From contig LR590468.1 in assembly GCA_901472505.1 (NCBI GenBank), forward strand, positions 3,261,501 through 3,325,500: a stretch of DNA of 64,000 nucleotides, written 5' to 3'. The position numbers and the translations under genes are program-made. Under the pieces are notes generated by a model. It was not told the DNA's origin. It searched no databases and was given only the letters and a program-made list of their open reading frames with translations. Shown one piece after another: positions 58,893-64,000 of the stretch; the stretch's first letter is position 1, and the number at the start of each line of letters is the position of its first letter. Source of the stretch: Proteus vulgaris. GTDB lineage: Bacteria; Pseudomonadota; Gammaproteobacteria; Enterobacterales; Enterobacteriaceae.

Positions 58893-60025
58893 TGCTTCAC
58901 AAGAAATTACACACTGAAATGTCATGGGAACAACTTTGTGAACTGTATGATGAAATCAGTGATATGGCTGGTGTTATACAAGACTCGATTCATCATGCAG
59001 AAGGTGATGTGGCAATACATACACAACGAGTAATCAATTCAGTTAAATCATTACCTGAATATAAAACTCTGACAGAAAGAGAGCAGCAAATTTTATGGAT
59101 ATCGGCATTGCTTCATGATGTAGAAAAACGTTCTACAACACGAGAAGAAGAAGGGCGTATTATTTCACCTGGTCATGCACGCAAAGGCGAATTAACAACG
59201 CGACGTTTTCTCTATGAAAAAGTACCTTTAAGCTTTGCCGATAGAGAGCAAATTGCAGCTTTAGTTCGCTTTCATGGATTACCTTTATGGGTAATGGATA
59301 AAACAGATCCTAAAAAAGCCTTAATTGCTGCATCGTTAAGAGTGGATTGCTATTTACTGGCTTTATTGGCTAAGGCCGATGTTTTAGGGCGGGATTGTGA
59401 TGATAAACAAGGGCTTTTTGATAAAATAACTTTATTTATGCTTTATTGTGAAGAGTTAAATTGTTGGCGTAGACCTGCACCATTTCCTTCTGATGAAGCC
59501 TGTTTTCACTATTTTTATACAGAAAATAGCACTGATTGTAATTATGAGCCTTATCCTGAAAAAGGCAGTGATGTCACGATACTGTGCGGGTTACCTGGTA
59601 TGGGGAAAGATACTTATATTCGTCAATTTTGTGCAGATATTCCTATCGTGAGTTTAGATGACCTACGCAGGCAACATAATATTAAACCCGATAATCGAGA
59701 TGCTAATGGTTGGATAGCACAAAAAGCAAAAGAGCAAGCTCGTATTTATTTGCGAGAGCATAAACCTTTTGTTTGGAATGCCACGAATATTACAAGGCAA
59801 ATGCGCGATCAGCTGGTTACTTTGTTTTATCGTTATAATGCAAAAATAACGCTGGTTTACATTGAAGTGCCTTATGCTCAATGGCAAAAGCAAAATAATG
59901 CAAGGAATGAAGTGGTACCTATTAAAGTAATGGATCGTATGTTAAGTAAATTGGAAGTTCCAACACCGGAAGAAGCACATAAAGTCATTTATTGGATTGA
60001 AGGTAAATCACAATCATTATTTTAA
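58889..60025 (+). CDS. HD-Pnk: 2',3'-phosphoesterase / 5'-OH polynucleotide kinase
   Basis: Bifunctional RNA/DNA end-healing enzyme of 378 aa. The N-terminal HD domain has HTQRVIN, LLHDVEKR (HD at residues 76-77), PGHARKGE and LVRFHGLPLW; the C-terminal kinase has P-loop GLPGMGKDT at 234-242, SLDDLRR at 255-261 and NATNITRQMRDQL. This HD-then-kinase order matches the HD-Pnk enzyme characterised from Runella slithyformis. It would remove 2',3'-cyclic or 3'-phosphate and phosphorylate 5'-OH ends, making substrates for the upstream ligase. CAGGAG precedes the ATG at 58889. Confidence 0.88.
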   Translation: MMLHKKLHTEMSWEQLCELYDEISDMAGVIQDSIHHAEGDVAIHTQRVINSVKSLPEYKTLTEREQQILWISALLHDVEKRSTTREEEGRIISPGHARKGELTTRRFLYEKVPLSFADREQIAALVRFHGLPLWVMDKTDPKKALIAASLRVDCYLLALLAKADVLGRDCDDKQGLFDKITLFMLYCEELNCWRRPAPFPSDEACFHYFYTENSTDCNYEPYPEKGSDVTILCGLPGMGKDTYIRQFCADIPIVSLDDLRRQHNIKPDNRDANGWIAQKAKEQARIYLREHKPFVWNATNITRQMRDQLVTLFYRYNAKITLVYIEVPYAQWQKQNNARNEVVPIKVMDRMLSKLEVPTPEEAHKVIYWIEGKSQSLF

Positions 60026-60096
60026 TGTAACCTGTTAATTTCGATATTTAGCTTTGTTCAAACCGTAGAGTGAGAAGTAAGTTATAACCATAAAGT

Positions 60097-60132
60097 AAGG
60101 GCTACTTTGGTTTTACAAAATAGCCCTTTTTG
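60097..60132 (+). terminator. Terminator after the RNA repair operon
   Basis: AAGGGCTA (60097-60104) pairs with TAGCCCTT (60121-60128), 16-base loop, and a T run. The DUF4822 gene is convergent behind it. Confidence 0.75.
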
Positions 60133-60171
60133 TTTGGAAGAGAATAAGACTAGGTAAATAATGTATTAAAT

Positions 60172-60663
60172 TTATTTCTTAATATGATGCACAATGTCGA
60201 AATAAGTGTTGCGATCTTCTGCGTTTGGATAAATACGATAAGTATATTCATCGTTATTAATCGTGATATTTTCTACATCACGGGTAAATAGCGTTTTACC
60301 TTCAGTATCTTTAGCAACTAAGGTACGTATCTTGCCATCATCTGACATTGACCAATCGCCTTGCATTTTTTGTTTACCTTCCGGTGTAAACATAATGAAT
60401 GTGCCATTCGGATAATATTCAGCAAGACCAAAATAATTACTGACTTGGGCATTATCGGCAGTTGTTTTATTGCCTTTTTCGTCAATCGCATCAGTCGTTA
60501 CCCAGACTTTTTCTATCATGACTTTCTCATAATCATTAAGTTCTTTTTGAGTTTGGATAACACCTTGAGCCTGAATATTAGCCGATGATGTTGAACTCTC
60601 CGCGGCAAAAAGGGAAAAGCTAGCGCTTAATAATGAGATTGCGATAAGTGACTTTATTTTCAT
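60172..60663 (-). CDS. DUF4822-type exported protein
   Basis: A 163-aa protein with a clear signal peptide (residues 1-20, ending FSLFAA). The mature part reads as a small lipocalin-like beta domain: KVWVTTDAIDEKGNKTT, YFGLAEYYPNGTFIMFTPEG, GDWSMSDDGKIRTL, and EYTYRIYPN. It resembles DUF4822 proteins of unknown function. AAGGAT lies upstream. It is isolated next to a 1-kb gene-free stretch. Confidence 0.7.
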   Translation of the reverse strand: MKIKSLIAISLLSASFSLFAAESSTSSANIQAQGVIQTQKELNDYEKVMIEKVWVTTDAIDEKGNKTTADNAQVSNYFGLAEYYPNGTFIMFTPEGKQKMQGDWSMSDDGKIRTLVAKDTEGKTLFTRDVENITINNDEYTYRIYPNAEDRNTYFDIVHHIKK

Positions 60664-61686
60664 TGATATATCCTTATTTTACGTTGTACTTTTTGTCAGG
60701 AGTTTATATTTTGTCTGACGGTATGTATAAATTTAGGCATAAAATGGATGAAGTGCGAGGAAAGAAGTATGACAAAATGTTTCTGATAAAAAGATTAACT
60801 GACAAAAATAACTAGCGATAAATATCGTGTTTGTTTTTTTAGTTTTATAATCTAATTATATTTTTATTCCAGTTATAATTATGTCAAATTGAGTGAGTAA
60901 AAAACAAATGCTCTTCTTTGATGGTAAATGAAAAAAAATAAAATTCCTCATTGATTTACAAAACAAAATTAAAGTTTGACTAAATGATGTATCAAATAGA
61001 CAAAGTATAATGGGTTTTTTTGATAAAAATCGCTAGAAAAAAAGATGAAATCAAAAAATAAGTTTTATTTCTCCTAAAAAGGAACTTCACTATTTGATTT
61101 AACGTTATCAAGATCACAAAAATAGAAGATGAATATTGAGTGTGTTTTAGCCATTGCTTTTATATTACTTAACTAAATGACGCCAATTTATAGAGAGGGG
61201 GCTGTTTTCAGTCAATATAATGATTAAATTTTCTTTATTATAAAACGTTATGAAAATAATGATGATAAAAATAATTAATGCATTGCTCGATTCAATTAAA
61301 TTGTATTTAATTTAAGCATTATTACTGCTTTTTTGTATAAAGATACAATTAATTTTTTGTAACTGCTTATCTTTAAAAGTAATTTTTATTTTTCTGTTTT
61401 AATTTATATTACTACCCATCGCCAAAAATAAAAATATAGTATTAAATTTACTTATGATAAATAATTTAAAAATAAATTATTTATCGCATTGTTTTTTCTT
61501 AAAAAGAAATAAGACTTTAATTTATTTATTAAATAATCTTACGATTATCGTTATTTATTTCTGTTTATTTTTGTTTTTTATTTTTGTATTTCTGCTTTTT
61601 TTTGCTTTTAATAAATAACATATGATTGTAATCACAATCCCATAACAACTAATAAACTAAAGTTGTTGCCATAGAGGTAACATTAA
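60664..61686. other. 1-kb AT-rich region without a gene
   Basis: The longest gene-free stretch here, extremely AT-rich with many A and T tracts, between divergent DUF4822 and the DeoR-kinase fusion gene. No frame with a credible start or product. The composition is typical of H-NS-silenced DNA. GATAAAAAT-type half-sites occur at about 60786 and 61020. Confidence 0.5.
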
Positions 61687-62907
61687 ATGAAAGCAGAGCG
61701 TCATAAAAAAATAATAAATCTGATCAAAGGTAATGGTGCAGTAAAAGTTTCTGTTTTAGCAAAAGAACTTGATGTTACCAAAGAAACAATTCGATCAGAT
61801 TTAAATACATTAGCCGAAAAAGGAATTATAAAAAGATGCCATGGTGGCGCTTTTATTGAATTTGAGACATTAGATAAAGTGGCTAAGAAAGAAATTATAC
61901 AATTTCTAGAATGTAATGATCAAATTGATAAAAACGATTTAGCAAACAAAACAGCAATAAATAAGGTGTGCGTACTGGGTTCATTTAATGTTGATATGAT
62001 TAGCTATTTGCCTAGATTGCCAGAAGCCGGGGAATCCTTATTATCGAATAAGTTTATCTTCTCACCAGGAGGTAAAGGTTGTAATCAAGCACTGGCCGCT
62101 AGCTATGCCGATGCTCAAGTGCATTTTATTACTAAAATAGGTACTGACCAATTTAGTGATTATGCAGTTAATTTTATATCGTCATCAAGAATAAAAACAT
62201 CAACGATATACCAAACTGAAAATTATCAAACAGGTACAGCCTCTATTTTTGTTTCAGAGGAAAGTGGAGAGAATATTATTTCTATTTACTCAGGCGCTAA
62301 TATGGATATCTCAGCAGATGAAGTAAAAATACAGAAAGATAAAATTATTGATGCAGATATTATCTTATTACAGTTAGAAACGAATATTGAAGCATTAAAA
62401 GAAATTATTGCTATTGGAAATGAAAATAATATTCCTATTATTCTTAATCCAGCGCCTTATAACAAAATAGTTAATGAATTACTTCCTATGATAGATGTAT
62501 TAACACCTAATGAAACGGAAGCGAGTTTATTATCTGGAATAGAAGTTATTGACTTAGTATCTGCAAAAAATGCGGCTGTTTCTATTTATCAACAGGGCGT
62601 AAATAAGGTGGTTATTACGCTAGGTAGTAAAGGTTCGTTAGCTTATGACGGATATAAGTATATTTACTCGCCGGCCTATCCGGCAGTGGTAAAAAATACT
62701 GCAGGGGCAGGTGACGCTTTTAATGGTGCGCTCGCCGCCTCATTGGCAAAAGGAAAGCAGTTTTCTTATGCGTTACGCTATGCATCAGCTTTTTCATCAT
62801 TAGCTGTTGAGACGAGTAATGCTTCAGAAATGCCTGAAGATATTAATGTCATGCATCGCATCAATCAAACAACATATTCACAGATTGTCACCCAATCCCC
62901 TGAATAA
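61687..62907 (+). CDS. DeoR-type HTH fused to a PfkB/ribokinase domain
   Basis: A 406-aa fusion. Residues 1-60 form a DeoR winged helix (RHKKIINLIKGNGAVKVSVL; LDVTKETIRSDLNTLAEKGIIKRCHGGA). After a linker, residues about 95-395 form a ribokinase-like sugar kinase: VCVLGSFNVDMISYLPRLPEAGES, FSPGGKGCNQALAAS (first PfkB signature) and VKNTAGAGDAFNGALAASLA (second signature with the catalytic Asp). The kinase half probably phosphorylates a pentose or nucleoside, and the HTH half may regulate its own operon. GAGGTAA precedes the ATG. Confidence 0.85.
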   Translation: MKAERHKKIINLIKGNGAVKVSVLAKELDVTKETIRSDLNTLAEKGIIKRCHGGAFIEFETLDKVAKKEIIQFLECNDQIDKNDLANKTAINKVCVLGSFNVDMISYLPRLPEAGESLLSNKFIFSPGGKGCNQALAASYADAQVHFITKIGTDQFSDYAVNFISSSRIKTSTIYQTENYQTGTASIFVSEESGENIISIYSGANMDISADEVKIQKDKIIDADIILLQLETNIEALKEIIAIGNENNIPIILNPAPYNKIVNELLPMIDVLTPNETEASLLSGIEVIDLVSAKNAAVSIYQQGVNKVVITLGSKGSLAYDGYKYIYSPAYPAVVKNTAGAGDAFNGALAASLAKGKQFSYALRYASAFSSLAVETSNASEMPEDINVMHRINQTTYSQIVTQSPE

Positions 62908-62934
62908 ATAATCTTTTTTGAAAGAGGAATAAAA

Positions 62935-63672
62935 ATGAAAATCTTATTTATTGGTGAGTCATGGCATATTCATATGATCCACTCTAAAGGCTACGACAGT
63001 TTCACTTCTAGCAAATATGAAGAAGGTTCAACGTTCTTATTAAGTTGCTTAAGAGAGAAAGGTGTTGAAGTCGATTATATGCCAGCTCATACCGTTCAGG
63101 TTGCTTTTCCACAAACAGCAGAAGCTTTAGCTAAATACGACGTCATTGTGATTAGCGACATTGGAGCTAATACATTCCTGTTGCAAAACGATACATTCTA
63201 TAACATGAAAGTTATTCCTAATGCTCTGGGATTAATTAAAGAATTCGTGGTGAATGGTGGTGGCTTATTAATGATTGGTGGTTACTTATCATTTATGGGT
63301 ATTGAAGCTAAAGCAAACTATAAAAACACATTACTTGCAGAAGTTCTGCCTGTCGAAATGCTTGATGGTGATGATCGTGTTGAAGCACCTGAAGGTGTAT
63401 TCGCAAGTGCAGTGAATGCAGAACATGCATCGGTAAAAGGCTTTGGCGAATGGCCGATGTTCCTTGGTTATAACAAAGTATCTGCTAAAGAAAATACAGA
63501 AACAGTATTAAATATTGGTGAAGATCCATTGCTGGTATTTGGTCAATTTGAAAAAGGGAAAACAGGTTGCTTTATGAGTGACTGTTCACCGCACTGGGGG
63601 AGTAAAGAATTTTTAGCATGGCCACATTATGCTGATATGTGGGTCAACATTCTGAAACAAATCGCGCGTTAA
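62935..63672 (+). CDS. ThuA/DUF1355-like putative glutamine amidotransferase-fold protein
   Basis: A 245-aa cytoplasmic protein. Segments ILFIGESWHIHMIHSKGYDSF, YDVIVISDIGANTFLL, FVVNGGGLLMIGGYLSFMG and DCSPHWGSKEFLAWPHYADMW fit the DUF1355/ThuA type, a class I amidotransferase-like fold usually without the catalytic cysteine. Function is unknown. It follows the kinase fusion by 27 bases, so they form an operon; a carbohydrate or nucleoside pathway is implied by that neighbour only. Confidence 0.75.
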   Translation: MKILFIGESWHIHMIHSKGYDSFTSSKYEEGSTFLLSCLREKGVEVDYMPAHTVQVAFPQTAEALAKYDVIVISDIGANTFLLQNDTFYNMKVIPNALGLIKEFVVNGGGLLMIGGYLSFMGIEAKANYKNTLLAEVLPVEMLDGDDRVEAPEGVFASAVNAEHASVKGFGEWPMFLGYNKVSAKENTETVLNIGEDPLLVFGQFEKGKTGCFMSDCSPHWGSKEFLAWPHYADMWVNILKQIAR

Positions 63673-63707
63673 TTTGAATTAAGAATAACTGTCATAAAAA
63701 GTAAAAA

Positions 63708-63729
63708 GCGCAGAGTTGCAACTCTGCGC
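63708..63729. other. Perfect 22-base palindrome hairpin
   Basis: GCGCAGAGTT and AACTCTGCGC flank GC, forming a complete palindrome. T runs occur only on the minus strand (A tracts on plus), so it would terminate leftward transcription better than rightward. It lies between two rightward genes of what looks like one operon and may attenuate or stabilise the mRNA. Confidence 0.6.
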
Positions 63730-63800
63730 AAATAAAAACCGATTACTTGAAAAATAAAAAAAGAAATCACTCATAGCCAATAATCCAAAAGGAACATCTT

Positions 63801-64000
63801 ATGAGTACAAAAAATTTATCAACACCCTTGCTGATGTTAGCAACTGTGTTAGCAGGTATGCTATCACCAATGCAATCTGCGGTGAATGGGCAGTTAGGAC
63901 ACGTTTTAAAAGATGGTAACGCCAGTGCGGTTATCTCTTTTGCCAGTGGTTTAGTGGTGATGTTTTTTATCATTATGTCGAAAAAACAGTACCGTCAGCA
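63801..64000 (+). CDS. DMT-family transporter (YdcZ/DUF606-like), cut by window edge
   Basis: The first 66 residues of an inner-membrane protein run off the window end. The start has AAAAGGAAC upstream. The sequence LLMLATVLAGMLSPMQSAVNGQLGHVL followed by ASAVISFASGLVVMFFIIM matches the N-terminal half of YdcZ-type transporters, in which the AVNGQL stretch is conserved. It is probably the permease of the kinase/DUF1355 operon; substrate unknown. Confidence 0.75.
   Translation, partial: MSTKNLSTPLLMLATVLAGMLSPMQSAVNGQLGHVLKDGNASAVISFASGLVVMFFIIMSKKQYRQ

Overview
The window reads as enterobacterial chromosome from a low-GC member of the order, most likely Proteus or a close relative. This is inferred from gene content, protein similarity recalled from Escherichia coli, and the AT-rich spacers; species cannot be fixed from the sequence alone. 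From 1 to about 31 kb the order largely follows the E. coli backbone: mgtE; ppx-ppk; speG; purMN diverging from upp-uraA; an MscS-type channel; hda; nupG; yfgD-bepA; perM; bcp; gcvR; dapA-bamC; purC; ypfJ; tmcA; ypfN; dapE; yffB. Local insertions are a PAP2-type membrane protein, a GST/WYL-regulator pair and an M15 peptidase.

From 31 to 46.7 kb come a small exported protein, an orphan NarP-like response regulator and maeB. Then follows an iron/haem-type cluster with a strong Fur-box candidate: ChaN lipoprotein, TonB, an oligopeptidase B that carries a signal peptide, and a TonB-dependent receptor. After it lie xseA and guaBA, with a PurR box in front of guaB.

From 46.7 kb to the end the sequence is accessory and more AT-rich. 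It holds two overlapping RlaP-type nucleotidyltransferases, an Imm35/YrhB-like protein, cutA, a SorC-type regulator, a molybdate/tungstate-type ABC transporter, an orphan CI/LexA-like repressor, a lipoprotein/YiiX pair, a glucose-dehydrogenase-like SDR, an RNA ligase plus HD-Pnk end-healing operon, a DUF4822 protein, and a DeoR-HTH/ribokinase fusion followed by a ThuA/DUF1355-like protein and a YdcZ-type transporter. The RlaP pair and the ligase/HD-Pnk operon together suggest an RNA-repair theme spread over about 12 kb; this is the most interesting biology in the window.

Data quality matters here. About two dozen apparent frameshifts interrupt conserved, often essential genes (mgtE, ppk, upp, perM, bcp, gcvR, dapA, maeB, chaN, xseA, guaB, modB). 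Nearly all are one extra copy of an adjacent base, and guaB alone has eight. I treat them as probable sequencing or assembly errors and annotate each gene as one span. No tRNA, rRNA, insertion sequence, CRISPR array or prophage was found.
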